A DNA stretch of 64,000 nucleotides from Endocalyx cinctus (taxonomy: Eukaryota > Ascomycota > Sordariomycetes > Amphisphaeriales > Apiosporaceae), in contig BCKC01000003.1 of assembly GCA_001600455.1 (NCBI GenBank), positions 2,366,168-2,430,167 of the forward strand. Reading direction: 5' to 3'. The position numbers were made by a program, and so were the translations under genes. How positions within the stretch are numbered: position 1 is the first letter of the stretch; the number at the start of each line of letters is the position of its first letter. Shown here in pieces: positions 13,929 to 25,638 of this stretch. Under the pieces are notes generated by a model. The model saw only the letters and a program-made list of their open reading frames with translations, did not search any database and was not told the origin of the DNA.

Positions 13929-15687
13929 ATTGTCCTCAACAACTAATTCTACTTGGGAAAGAAAGCAGAAAAAGACATACGCATACATAACAACGAACAT
14001 ATATGTTTCAGGTAGAAAGGAAGAAGATGGGCGTCTATAATGCTTGGCCCATCAGGTAATACAAGGGCGGATAGACACAAAAAGGATGAACGGCAACTTG
14101 GGCGTTCTTGGGAGTCCTTTTTTTTTTGGTGGCCACGATTTAGTTTTATCTAACTCGTCTCTCTCGGAAGGAAGGCTTTTTTTTTTTTTTTGCCTTTTCA
14201 TGATATTTGTTTTGGTCACCGGTATTGCATAAACGAGCATTCTCGGTAATGATACACAAGCAGCATTTCATCCTCCCTGTCTGTTTCTCCCTCTATCTTC
14301 GGCTTTTATACTAGTGCTAGTATCGGTTAGACTTTTGTGTTTAGATAAATAATTAATAGCTGTTACTGGATCTCTAATGAATATAAACGACAGGCTGCGC
14401 ACCAAATCGAAGTGTAACAAGTCATAACTCTGGTGGACTTTCTTGTCTTGTTTGGGTGTGCAGAGAGGATGTGCAAGTGGTATTCTAAGTGAGAACACGT
14501 TATATCTGTCTCGATTGCGTGGATTGTAGTACCTAGCACAATGATGCATAGTGAAGAGGCCAAGGTTCTATCCGATAGGTATCATTATCCCCGGAGAACC
14601 TCCCGATATCTTGAATTTTGGAAGAGCGCTAAGCAATTATAATACTACAGTTCATACATAGTAAGATTCGTAACTACTATATAGTGACCATGGACGTCAC
14701 GTCATAATTAACTTTTGGAGTATAGCAAACTGGGCGGCTCCGCAAAAGCTTCCAGAGCTGTAAGGAAGAGGCACGTACTGACAATCCTGCACAATGGAAT
14801 CCTCTCCCTACGAAAGTGCCGGCTTCTAATCTACCTACGTATAATAAAGAGATACCGATATTAGTTAGAGGAGGGTTCAAATACAAAATCATGATTACAT
14901 ATGGATTATGCCAAATGGAAACTAATCAAAGTTATTGATTGAGATCCCTTAAACCGCGTGGCCCATCATTTTTTTCACGATTATGTTAATCACAGAAGAA
15001 AAAATGAGGTAATGGGGTAATGCTCTTAACTCCCCGAGAATACTGACGAATGAAATTGCCGGTGTTGGCTATCTCGGTTATATGGCGACGTGCTGACCTA
15101 TGAGCAAGCAGTCCGGGGTTCGGATCTGGGGTTAAGAAGAAAAAAAAGATGGACATCGTGGGGTACAAGGGGACGCAGCATCGACGGTAGGGTCAGTCAG
15201 TACCAACCGAATCTTTCTACACGTACAGGATAAACGAAAGGCCGGAAAATAAATTGAAAGAGGAAGAAATCGGCATCCCTCATTTGTTCAAAAAGATGCG
15301 ACTACGCCGCAGTCCCCCCTCACACTACCCCCCGGGGGATGAAATGACGATCTGTGAACGATGGTCATTCCGACCCTGTTTATCTGATCTGCTCGCTTGG
15401 TTACTTACACCGAGAGGCGATGGTATATTCGTACCCGCGGTAAACAACATGCGTCATAATTTCCCCGCGCGCAGAGTAACGTAATAAAATAAATAAATCG
15501 GGGGTTACATCCGCATACGCCGTATATCTAGACTGCCGTCTCGCTGCTTTATTACATAGCAGTTCGCAATTTAACTCGTTCGATTTGAAACCTGTGGCTT
15601 TATTGCATAGACTGACCTTAAGGAAGAGATAAAAAGAGGCTTATTCATCTTTTGAGATTTCTGTATGACTTCCCTGCCTGGCTAGAC
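13929..15687. other. intergenic spacer
   Basis: No gene seen. It contains the 3' end of the bHLH gene, poly(T) tracts near 14117 and 14178, and AT-rich sequence up to the transporter start. The short open frames lack coding character. Confidence 0.5.
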
Positions 15688-18192
15688 ATGACGGCTGTAA
15701 AAGTAAAGAAGCCCTATTTGGGGTTCAGAGGCAAATGGCTCACCTTTTGGATCACCGTAGGAATCTTTCCCCCTTTTGTCGTATAATATCTTAAGTATAT
15801 GAAAGGTCACAGTCGCTAATGTATGTTTCCAGGTCGCGTGTGCGACTGATATGTCCTTGTTTGGATATGATCAAGGCGTTGTAAGTATGAGTTGATCCTG
15901 ATAACAATTTCATTATGCTAATCCTCCCAATCAACAGTTCAGTAAGTCAAATATGGGGATATAAATATATATACATATAAGCACGTTGTGGATTAACGAC
16001 TTGGTGTGCGCGGTTGACTAGGCGGCGTCGTCATCACGCAAGATTATCTCGATGTTCACAATCTCAACGGGCCAGAGAAGACGAACACTCTTTCGATCGT
16101 CACAGCCATCTACACGATCGGCTGCTTTCTGGGGGCCGTCGTCGCCTTCTCCATCGGCGAGGCTCTCGGTCGTAAGACCACTATCATTATCGGTACCGTC
16201 ATCATGTCGATCGGCGCCATCTTGCAGACGAGCTCGTTTAGCGTTCCGCACATGATCGTCGCTCGGATAATCACAGGGTATGTACCTAATTTGCAGAGGA
16301 AATATTAAATAAAGCCCTTCTCCTTCTCACCCTTTGAAATCGTTTGTTTTCTTGTATTTATCTGTTGTTGATTAAATCGCATCCCTTATTAGCATCGGTA
16401 ACGGAATCAACACTTCCACGGCCCCGGTCTGGCAGACCGAGACCTCCAAACTTCATAACAGAGGCAAATTGGTCGTCTTCGAGATGAGCATGAATATTTT
16501 TGGATTTTCTCTAAGTATGTTCTTCGCACATGCACTGCGCAATCACCTTTTTTTAAGATTTGGGGAGAAAACTCGCCGACTAATTAACGAACTTCAGGTA
16601 ATTGGGTCAATTACGGTCTATCTTTCGTCGGAGGTTCAATAGCATGGCGACTTCCCCTTTCTCTTCAGCTGATATTTTGCATTGTGCTGTTTAGCACAGT
16701 TCCATGGCTTCCGGAGTCGCCTAGGTAAGCTGCACTAACCGAACCTCGAACTGGGTGGGCTGTCAGAAACAGAAGCTAATATGCAATCTGGATAGATGGC
16801 TCATTGCCCATGGACAAGAAGAAGAAGCTTGCGAGATTCTGGCCGCGCTGGAGGACAAGCCTGTTGATGACCCTTACATACAAGCCGAGCGGCAGGAAAT
16901 CGTATATTCTGTCGACTACGAACGTGCGAATGCCATAAGATGGCGCGATCTCCTCCGTGGCCGAACCAAGGCTGGGACTAATACCGTTCGACGTCTGCTC
17001 TTGGGATCGGGTAGCCAAGGTATGCAGCAGTTTGGAGGGTAGGTGGCATTCGATGCTAATTGATTCAACTTTCTCTTCCAAGATTCCTGCCGTTATGGTA
17101 TAGTACCAGACGGTAGAGAGACACACCGCTAACGTGGAAAATCCTCAGAATTAATATCATGTCATATTATCTTCCGACCTTGCTCATCCAATCAGTCAAG
17201 CTGAGCGACAGCATGGCACGCCTAATCGCCGCTCTCGCCTCATTATCCTACCTAGTTGCCTCCCTCATCGCAGCGCCCATGGTCGAGCGATACGGTCGTC
17301 GGATCATGATGATGGTCTCGACTGGCATCCAGTTTCTATGTTTCCTACTGCTAACGGTCCTGCTTCGGTACACGGAGAAGGATGGCTACCAGCATCAGAT
17401 CGAAGTAGCTAAGGCTTCCGTACCCTGGTTCTTCATCTACTACATAGGTTTCGGCCTCGGGATGTTGGGGATTCCATGGCTATATCCTACCGAAATCAAT
17501 AGGTAAGTTTAGAAATCGAAGCCGTGGTGATAAAGCAATCTGCAACCGGCTAACACCCGTTTCTTTCAAAAGTCTGCCAATGCGTACGAAAGGTGCCGCC
17601 GTGGCCACCATGACGGACTGGCTGACGAATTTTGTCGTCATCGAGGTAACACCCATCGGTGTTGAAAGGCTCGGATGGAAATTTTATATCATCTGGACTG
17701 TTACTAATGCTATGGTGAGCTTGAAACATCTCTCTTATCGAGCTAATATCCCCATTTTACCCGGCACTTCCGATAAGCCATCCGCAAATATCTTGCTAAC
17801 ACATCTCCCAGTGAGTATATACCAAATGACCAATGCGCTTTCGTTCCAGGACCGCCCCATCAAACCCAAAAAGTACCGAGGTAAGTGTGTGGGGAATTTG
17901 TACAATGGGCTGACTTGATGGCCGCTTTAGAATCTTGCCAATTTTGTATTTGTTCTACCCGGAAACGTCACATCGTACCCTAGAAGACCTAGACGCATAC
18001 TACCGCGAGAACCCTCCACTCCTCGTCATCCGCGATCCCGATGCGACATGTCGGCGGCGGCCGGAAAAGTTTGTACAAGCGCAGGGTCGCGACGTCGAGG
18101 AGGCGGCAAAAGAGTTACGTCGTCGGAAGGAGGAGCAGCTGCCAGGGCCGGAGAAGAGATCCGAACTGTACACTAAGGTGGAACATGCTTGA
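15688..18192 (+). CDS. MFS sugar transporter (sugar porter family), ten exons with a twin intron
   Basis: Exons 15688-15756, 15833-15880, 15938-15941, 16022-16277, 16393-16514, 16598-16724, 16796-17038, 17149-17502, 17573-17713 and 17931-18192 total 1626 nt, coding 541 residues. The product is a 12-helix plasma-membrane sugar/proton symporter by family. Signatures visible in order are GYDQGVFSGVV in helix 1, EALGRKT after helix 2, PESPRWL after helix 6, QQFGGINIMSYY in helix 7, YPTEINSLPMRTKGA, and FYPETSHRTLEDLD after helix 12, followed by a charged cytoplasmic tail. The substrate cannot be told; it is closest in style to the STL1/lactose-permease-like fungal group. Exon 3 is only 4 nt. The last intron (17714-17930) resolves only as a nested twin intron; without it the frame breaks before the PET motif. 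With it, the number of residues between IIWTVTN and the FYPET motif matches the family. Confidence 0.88.
17714..17930 (+). other. stwintron (twin intron, inner intron inside outer donor)
   Basis: The inner intron is 17715-17811 (GTGAGC...CCCAG, 97 nt) with CTAAC at 17796-17800. Removing it joins G17714 to TGAGTATAT and creates a GTGAGT donor. The outer intron (G17714 plus 17812-17930, 120 nt) then ends CTTTAG, with CTGAC at 17910-17914. The exons join as AT + A (Ile), giving NAIILPILYLFYPET in the correct phase. A single canonical intron starting with the GTGAGC at 17715 would leave the wrong phase for the next exon. This is the type in which the inner intron sits between donor positions 1 and 2. 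Confidence 0.78.
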
Positions 18193-19144
18193 TAAGTTTC
18201 TTATTAATTCAAAAGGAGGAGCTGAGAAAATGCTCAGGTTTTCTTTTGTAAGCATAAAAGAAAGACCTGTTTTAGTTTGCCAAAACTCCGTTACTCCGAT
18301 ACCGTGCTTCCTACCTCCACATCAATAGCGTGGGTCAGTTTAGAGTGCTTATTAGTTGTCTCTCATCGCTGAAACTTGAGTCGTACCCCTGACTTGCCAA
18401 AATGTCTCCGGAATTTAAGGCGGAACGCTGCCGCAGCTGGCCTATGGGGATCGAGATTTCAACACCGAAATATTCCAAATGCCATGAAATGGCGAACCTC
18501 ATATGATATTATAGAACGATACGTAATGATCACCGTAAAGTAATCCACATGCTCGTTGCCGCAAAGATACCTTTCGTTGTGATGGAGAATTTCACCATGA
18601 GACGTTCCGTAAGAAAGTTTCGGTGTATCGATGAAGAACCGCCAACCTGTCTTTCGAGTCAAACAACAGCGCAAGACACCGACGTCCCTTGACGATTTAG
18701 TAACCAAGCCGAGGAGCTTTTTTTCCCCCTACACATAGCTCCTTGGGATAATGGAAGGAAAGGGAAAGTTCTCCGCTTATGCCTCTGGGACTAGGGCGAT
18801 ATAGAGTGGATAATCTTGCCAACAAAGTTCATCAAGTTTCCACACATATAGAAGAAATCTTCGCACTAGACCACGATAGGAGTTGTTGTCTATACCGAGC
18901 CCACCACGGGAAAACGTCATTAATCGAAGCATATGGTATGGTTTCGATACGATATCATTTTGATGGCAATTTGAGTATGGTGGGGCAAAAATAGAGATAA
19001 AAAAAAAAAAACATGTATAAATATATTATAACGAGACGGACTAGTTAATTCAAAATTGAAGAACCAATACTCACTTCACTCACTTGACACTTTCTAGTAC
19101 CTGAACAACTCAAGTGGAAAGATATAGATACCCTACCATCAATA
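18193..19144. other. spacer between transporter and dehydrogenase
   Basis: No gene seen. It holds the 3' region of the transporter and the promoter of the dehydrogenase, including a poly(A) run near 19000 and an AT-rich stretch with TATA-like words near 19015-19030, about 120 nt before the start codon. Confidence 0.5.
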
Positions 19145-20308
19145 ATGCCTACCTTCACCGTTTTCAAGGGGGATGCCTCGGGCGCCCCAAAGCAGTCCAC
19201 TACGACGAAGCCAGATCAACTGGTAGGAGACCAAGTTTTCCTGAAGGTGACGGCGAGTGGTGTTTGTGGAACAGGTACGAATATTAAGCATCTATTTTTC
19301 CTTCTAGCGATTCATATGAAAGAGCCTTAGCTAACGGACACCCTTCCTAGATCTCAGCTATGTACGTAGTCACTTAGGACTATAAAAATCTAAAAAGAGC
19401 CATGTTTATTTGTGTTGGGTCCACTAACTAACTCTTTCTTTTTTTCACAGAGAAAAGCCGATATGGTATTGGGTCACGAGGGTGTTGGCATCGTCGAATC
19501 GACCGGACCCGACTGCAAATGGTTGAAGAAGGGAGACCGGGTCGGATGGGGATATAACCACAGCTGTTGCGAGCACTGCGAGCAGTGTTTGACGGGAATG
19601 GATGTGTTCTGCCCGGAGCGAAAGATGTACTCTCTCGCGGACCGCGACCAGGGCAGCTTCGCGACCCACGCCGTCTGGCGGGAGGCCTTCCTGTTCAGCA
19701 TCCCCGACGGCCTCTCGGACGAGGCGGCCGCGCCGCTGCAGTGCGGCGGCGCCACCGTGTTCAACGCGCTGCACGGGTTCGGCACGTCCGGTACCGAGAC
19801 GGTCGGCATCATCGGCATCGGCGGCCTCGGGCACCTGGCCATCCAGTTCGCCGCCAAGATGGGCTGCCGCGTCGTCGTCCTGTCGACGTCGGAGGCGAAG
19901 CGCGAGGAGGCCATGAGGCTGGGCGCGCACGAGTTCGTCGTCACCAAGGGCGTCGACGAGCTCAAGGTCGAGCGCAAGCTGAACCGCCTCCTCTTCGCGA
20001 GCTACGGCCAGCCCGACTGGGCCAAGGTCATGCCCATCCTCGCCCCCGAGGCCACCATCTACCCGCTCACGGCGATTCAGGGAAACTTCGAGATCCCCGC
20101 TTTGCCTTTGATCGCGTTCGGTTTCAAGGTCCAGGGTGTCTGCGTCGCGTCCAGGTTCGTCCACCGACGCATGCTCGAGTTCGCCGCCCAGCATCAGATC
20201 AAGCCCATGATCGAGGTCTTCCCCATGACCGAGGCTGGTATCCTTGAGGCTATGGATAGGCTCGAGAAGGGTGATATCCGTTTCCGCGCCGTATTAAAGC
20301 CGGAATAA
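19145..20308 (+). CDS. zinc-dependent alcohol dehydrogenase (MDR superfamily, probably NADP-linked)
   Basis: Exons 19145-19274, 19351-19361 (11 nt) and 19451-20308 give 332 residues. Catalytic zinc ligands are C41 (in SGVCGTD), H56 and E57 (GHEG) and C145 (PLQCGG). The structural zinc site is C87, C90, C93 and C101 with perfect C-x2-C-x2-C-x7-C spacing. The Rossmann motif GIGGLG is at 169-174, followed by a VLSTSEAKRE segment whose Ser/Thr residues suit an NADP phosphate, as in cinnamyl-alcohol/ADH6-type enzymes. By family it reduces aldehydes or oxidises primary alcohols in the cytosol; the substrate is unknown. The residue two after the CGTD motif, usually His (proton relay), is Ser46 here. 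The third exon is much more GC-rich than its surroundings, so long shadow frames exist on the other strands. Confidence 0.9.
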
Positions 20309-21792
20309 ACAGTTCTTTTTTTTGTTTTCCCGACAAACTTAATGCATTTACGAGATAACTGGTTTTTTTCCTGCGGAATAGTTGAGCTTCAGCAGGTATG
20401 GCGCTGTGCATCTAGAATAGATTGGTTAATATATCCAAAGAATAGACTTTGACCCAGCAGAGATATGAAGCATGCGAATTTTCTTCCGTTCTTGAAGTTG
20501 GTTCCCTTTTTTGAACAGGTGATATGATCGATAGAAAGTCAGATTTTTTGGATCCTAATATGGTAAATAAATAAATCTAACGAGATTCAGTTCGACGTAG
20601 GAAAAAAAAAAAAAGCCTACCGATGATGATAATAAAGTTTTGGAGATCATACTATGTCGAAGATGTCATCATTTATATTTTGACCCGCAACTAGGACCTG
20701 AGGTTTGGAGCTACCCATATCTTCACGCCTTTTTATTCTCGTCATTGATATTTTAACAATTATTTCGTTAGAGCTGCGGTAGCAACAGTTTTGCTGTCTA
20801 GTGACCAAGCACTAGATAGGCGAGTACAGGTCAGACAGTGTATGAACTCATTAGTATAAGGACGTATTAGTCTGGCACTTCGCTGGCCCGGCACAGAATA
20901 CTAGAACTGCTGATATTTTGGTCTTGTTTCATACCAGTCCAGTGGATATCGTCACAATTAGCTAAAAGTCACTCCTGCGTTAAGATATGATCATGGTAAT
21001 TAATTAGGTACAAGAACGATTGATCACCTCGATCTTTTAGAATAGAAAATTGGATTAAACACAATATTGTTCGTTGATATCCTAAAATATATTCAGAATC
21101 GTATATATAAACTATCATGTATATCAGCAAGGGGAAAAGAGTCGTATATGTAATTTAGGCAAGAGGACTACCACCTCCTTTGCCACATATCTCTCCTCAC
21201 CACAACCCCCAACCACACTGTAAGAGCACGTGACTACATCAACTACATTGGGAGTGACTACTTAAACTCTATCATTTTGCTATACCTTTGAGCACCACTG
21301 AGTTTTTCAGATTTCATAGCTAAAGGAAAAACTTTGGTGTGGAGCCCTTCGACCTTAATATTATCTTTGTGATGACAACTTCTACAAAAGTTCTTTCACC
21401 ACAGCTCTACCCTAGAAGCATGGATTATGTGATAAATTACTATTAGAATTTATTAGAAATAAAAGCTCTACAAGAATATTATTGTGATTGACTGAAGAAA
21501 TTTACATAGATCTATAATTAATATGTCGCTATTGTTTACACCAATTTACCTCCTTTGCTGTGAACATGATTTGTGTGCCGGCTATTAATTGTGACTTCAC
21601 TAAAGGAACTGTACTTTTTATACTGGATTTCCCATATGTAGGACTAAATCACCATGAGGAAATAATTACTTATTAAATACACTTCGTCACCACTGTTTGA
21701 AAATATCAGCTCTAATTAAAAGAATTTGTTGGGTTAAAATCGTAAGATTTTACTGTTCTGAAAAATGAAGTTATTATTGTTGTTGATGTTGT

Positions 21793-21893
21793 GAAATAAT
21801 TCTGCTAGTCAGAATTATTTCGAGTGTAAGTGAGCTGGCGTACAGGCCAGCTCCGCACTGGCCACATACACCAGCCTGTGGCTGGTGATGTGG
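21793..21893. repeat. cluster of three inverted repeats
   Basis: The first hairpin has a perfect 12-bp stem (gaaataattctg at 21793-21804, complement at 21810-21821) around a 5-nt loop. The second has an 8-bp stem (gagctggc at 21832-21839, gccagctc at 21846-21853). The third pairs 21862-21876 with 21880-21893 in a 14-bp GC-rich stem with one bulge and a 3-nt loop. Together they form an isolated GC-rich island in AT-rich sequence. It could be the remnant of a miniature inverted-repeat element or a structured RNA. Confidence 0.6.
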
Positions 21894-22424
21894 CTGGTGT
21901 GGCTTATACTCCAGCTAGCTACTAATAATCAACAGAATTTGCTTCATTTGTTCATAATGCCTTATGGCCACAAATCACCTAGCACAACACTTCACCTGAC
22001 TTTTTCATATGAAATTTATTAAATAGGTAGACTTATTTGCTACTTTAGGTATAATATATTATTTTTATCATCGAGAAATCAGGCATCCACACCTCAGTAC
22101 AAGTTTAAGGATGGTACTTTCCGGAAGACCGTAAAACATCTCACTGTTACAGTACATTGAAAGAGTGAAGTATATTGTAGAAGGAGTCAAATGAAGATAC
22201 TAATACTTAAATCAATAAATTTCCATAGAAGGCCTAGTGAATTTAATTATCTATAAGTATATGATCATAGGTTAGGCATACCTAGCTCAGCCAGCATCTT
22301 CTCTACAGCTAATTACCCTACAAGTAATCATAGTAGTAGTAAATCTATAAATAATTAGAATATTTCTACATGTACGAGTGAAGAAGGTGAAAATGAATAT
22401 ATTTATTATTCGACTTTTAGGATT

Positions 22425-22472
22425 AATTATGTATTAATACACATGGTCAATTATGTATTAATACACATGGTC
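22425..22472. repeat. perfect 24-bp tandem duplication
   Basis: Two identical 24-bp units (22425-22448 and 22449-22472), each beginning aattatgtattaatac, lie head to tail. No gene is near. Confidence 0.9.
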
Positions 22473-25153
22473 AAAAATGTCAGGTGCCAGGTAGCTACCA
22501 ACTACCGTACGGGTGTGAATGTATTATTATGATGTGTATATATACGTGGCCTCCCTCCCATATATTTTATAAGAAGATAGAGCTAGGAATCAATGTATTG
22601 TTAAGCCCTATCCTTACCTAGCTGGTATCATACATGCTGTAACCTTACTCTGGTATCCCTATTTCTTACTAAAAAAAAAAAAAATACTAAGCAACATGCG
22701 TAAGTCTATCCATGGGATTTTGAAGTAACCTGTAAAGTTTCTATTTGGTAGGCTTATACGCAGAACGGGCTCCCTCCTTCCCCCCTTATAAAAAGCAGCT
22801 AGTAGGAAATAGTAAGAGGAAAGAAAAGTCAAGTATAATATATTAGCACTAAATGACTCGAAGAAGGTTTATTTTGTATTCTCTATATTCACTCAAAAAA
22901 AAAAAAAAAAAAATCATCCATTCCAGGTCATTGTGAGGTATTGTGACGGTAGGTATTACTTTGGAGTACAAGGTAGGCAAATTTATACGTACAAAGCCTA
23001 ATGACAACTGACTTTATTTTTGACCTTAACGTTCTATTTTATGAGAATGGAGTCTTTCTTTTTATAAACTGCACTTTGACTTAGGCTACCTGGAGGACAG
23101 CTGCAAGCATGTAGCTGATATATATACATGTGTTCAACGCCTCTGACAATTGTACCACATATGTTGGACTCGCCAGCCCATGTACAAGCTTGGCTTGTCC
23201 AGATACTGAATATTGAAAATACAAGTCTTATTACATTCTAAAGTCACAAGCCCGCAACAAAATTTCTTTGCGAGTGTATTTCTTAAGTCAAGTAGCATTA
23301 AATCATAGGGAGCGTGCCAGGGGCCCAATTGATCATAGAATCCACAGTGTATGTCTACACCTACCCTCTAGGTAGCCCTAGTAGGATACATCTATATAAG
23401 GGACGACTCCCGCCCTAAAAGGATAGAATATAACATCAAGAATCAATATAATAGTTACTCGACTCTCAAGTCACACCCCTGTCATACTGCTAAGCTCTGT
23501 CTGCTCTGTCTACCTAACTGCGCTAATTGCCCTATACTCTAGTGTTATCCCATCCTCTTATAAAGATGTATATCATCATAGGTATGAAATAGAAGTTATA
23601 CACAAATCTATCAATTGCTGGATTAACTAGGGGCTATGGAAATACTTGCAAGGGCAAAGAGTCTCATCCGTTACAATAAAGAGAAATGTACAGTATGAAA
23701 TTAACTAGAATATCTTTAAAATAATTAATTTCCTCTTGTTCTAAAACCTGACAGCCAACGCACGACTTAAATACTCATAAATTCTCTTAATAGTGAACAG
23801 GCAAACCTTCTCTAGTCCAAAAATCACCCCTTCCTGTGACCAATTGCATATTCACACATAAGATATTTTTAACCATGCCGGCGAATGTGACAGAACCCAC
23901 CCACTTCCTGAATTATGATTCACTGTATTATCAACAAGAAGCACTGCTAAATGGACACAAGTACAGCATTTACATCTAGTCAAGTCTAAGGCTTACTCTT
24001 TCCTCGCTAAGAACTTATTGTTTGGAATAAGTGCTATGATGACTCATGTAACATATAATGTATTTATGATCAATGTACGGTTCTTTAACGTGTGATGTAC
24101 TGCGGGTCCAAATACATGTAGATTTCACTCAGTTTAGCCCAAATTTATACTTTGTATTACTAACTTGCTTGCCGAGGGTACTTCTCAACATATTTACGGG
24201 GATATGAAGCTACCTACGCCATCGTTGCCTACAATACTAAAGAGATTCTATTAGAGGAAGACCCGCATAACTGACCAGCAAACATAGTATTTCGAGGAAG
24301 TTCCTACCTATGATATCCTAAGCTTTCCATAGAATCATTACTCTGAAGTCAGTACCTTCTTCTAACTGTTCTCATATTCTTGATTTGTATCCTACAGGTT
24401 TCATCAATTAGTCCTCAAGAGCTGTCTTGATACCACTTACCTCCTCAGGTGATAAATTTTCGAAAGGTCAGTTTGATTTCTCGTAATATAAATACCTATC
24501 CTGCCTAACTTTCTCCCACACGATCTACCTTTCACTCTTCTATTTTTTCTTCTTTAATGAATACCAACATTTCTCCCCGTACTCTCATACCATTCCGAAG
24601 TATTCTAACCACCTATTCAAATTGTGTTCTGCCTACGTTTAGCACGCCATCAGATTGAAGATTACCCTAGCCCTACTGCACACTTTAATTCGATGATATT
24701 CTTTCCTCATCTCCTCTGGATACTCTAAATCGTACACAAATGTATCCTTGAAATTCCTCTTCGAATACACAAACTGTTCCTCGAAATTATTTTCAAAATA
24801 TCATATCACTCTTTCGAAGTATTCTCGATTGTAATTAATACACTACCCTCGAAGAACTGGTTTGATAAGCTATCATAATTCTTCGATCTCTACTTCCTTT
24901 CTCAGATTTCCCAATTACCATCCACACTACCTCTCCAAGTTTGGTTTGTAAGATCATCTTCTGGAATTATTCTTGGTCTCGTACCTTTATATCATTCTAT
25001 ATTCCCTCTTCCCTTGTCGCGCTTAGTACAGCACGGGCAATATCTTACCCATATATCATCCCTGGTTCTATATAATTTTCAAGTACCGCGATTGTCATTT
25101 CAGTACCTTCAAACTCATCAGGGAACAAACCATCTTTCTCTTCTATATCAACA

Positions 25154-25460
25154 ACATTCTTCCTTCTACGTACTCGTTGTCACGATTGTCATCGTTTACC
25201 GACCATCAAAGTTACCTACCTACCCACTTCCCTCATTGAGATTCGATATACGACAGACACTACCCCTCTTATATATTAGCGACATTCTTCCTTCTACGTA
25301 CTCGTTGTCACGATTGTCATCGTTTACTGACCATCAAAGTTACCTATCTACCCACTTCCTTCAGTATATGACAGACACTACCCCTCTTATACATTAGCCA
25401 CATTGTTCCTTTTACGTACTTGTCGCAATTGTCATTACTTGTCATTTATCAAGGGTACCC
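25154..25460 (+). repeat. 118-128-bp tandem repeat, about 2.3 copies
   Basis: Units start at 25154, 25282 and 25400, each with acatt(c/g)ttcctt(c/t)tacgtac. The first two share nearly all of their length; the third is degenerate and partial. The repeat lies in the pyrimidine-rich sequence just upstream of the gene at 25639 and could be in its leader or promoter. Confidence 0.8.
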
Positions 25461-25638
25461 ATCCTCTTCTCTCGTCGACATCTAGCAAAGAAGAAAATCT
25501 CATTTTTCTTGCGTATCAACAGCGCCATTTCCGTCACGCACTTGGTACATTATTGTCATTGATTGCCACTATCAAGGTTACTATTATTGGAACATTACAC
25601 CAGTATATCATCCTCAATAGCTTGATACTAAGATCAAG

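Larger units (their letters stand above)
20309..25638. other. AT-rich gene desert
   Basis: More than 5 kb without a believable reading frame. The sequence is strongly AT-rich until about 24.4 kb and then becomes pyrimidine-rich on the plus strand up to the gene at 25639. It contains a hairpin cluster (21793-21905), a perfect 24-bp tandem duplication (22425-22472), poly(A) runs near 22670 and 22895, two stretches resembling LTR cores (about 22500-22640 and 23380-23540) and a 118-128-bp tandem repeat (25154-25460). The composition fits an old transposon graveyard, possibly altered by repeat-induced point mutation. A CACGTG word is at 21227-21232. Confidence 0.6.

Noticed and set aside
15100..15140. 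tRNA-like B-box word (ggttcggatc)
   Set aside because: No matching acceptor stem, D-arm or anticodon arm could be found upstream.
17820..17880. Possible extra exon ending at the GTAAGTGTGT donor within the twin intron
   Set aside because: An exon from the CCAG acceptor at 17849 to that donor is 31 nt and gives the wrong phase for the next exon.
19445..20194. 249-codon minus-strand frame
   Set aside because: It lies wholly antisense to the GC-rich third exon of the alcohol dehydrogenase, whose zinc and Rossmann motifs fix the real frame.
15688..20308. Sugar transporter plus dehydrogenase as a metabolic gene cluster
   Set aside because: No further enzyme, regulator or shared promoter element is present; adjacency alone is weak evidence.
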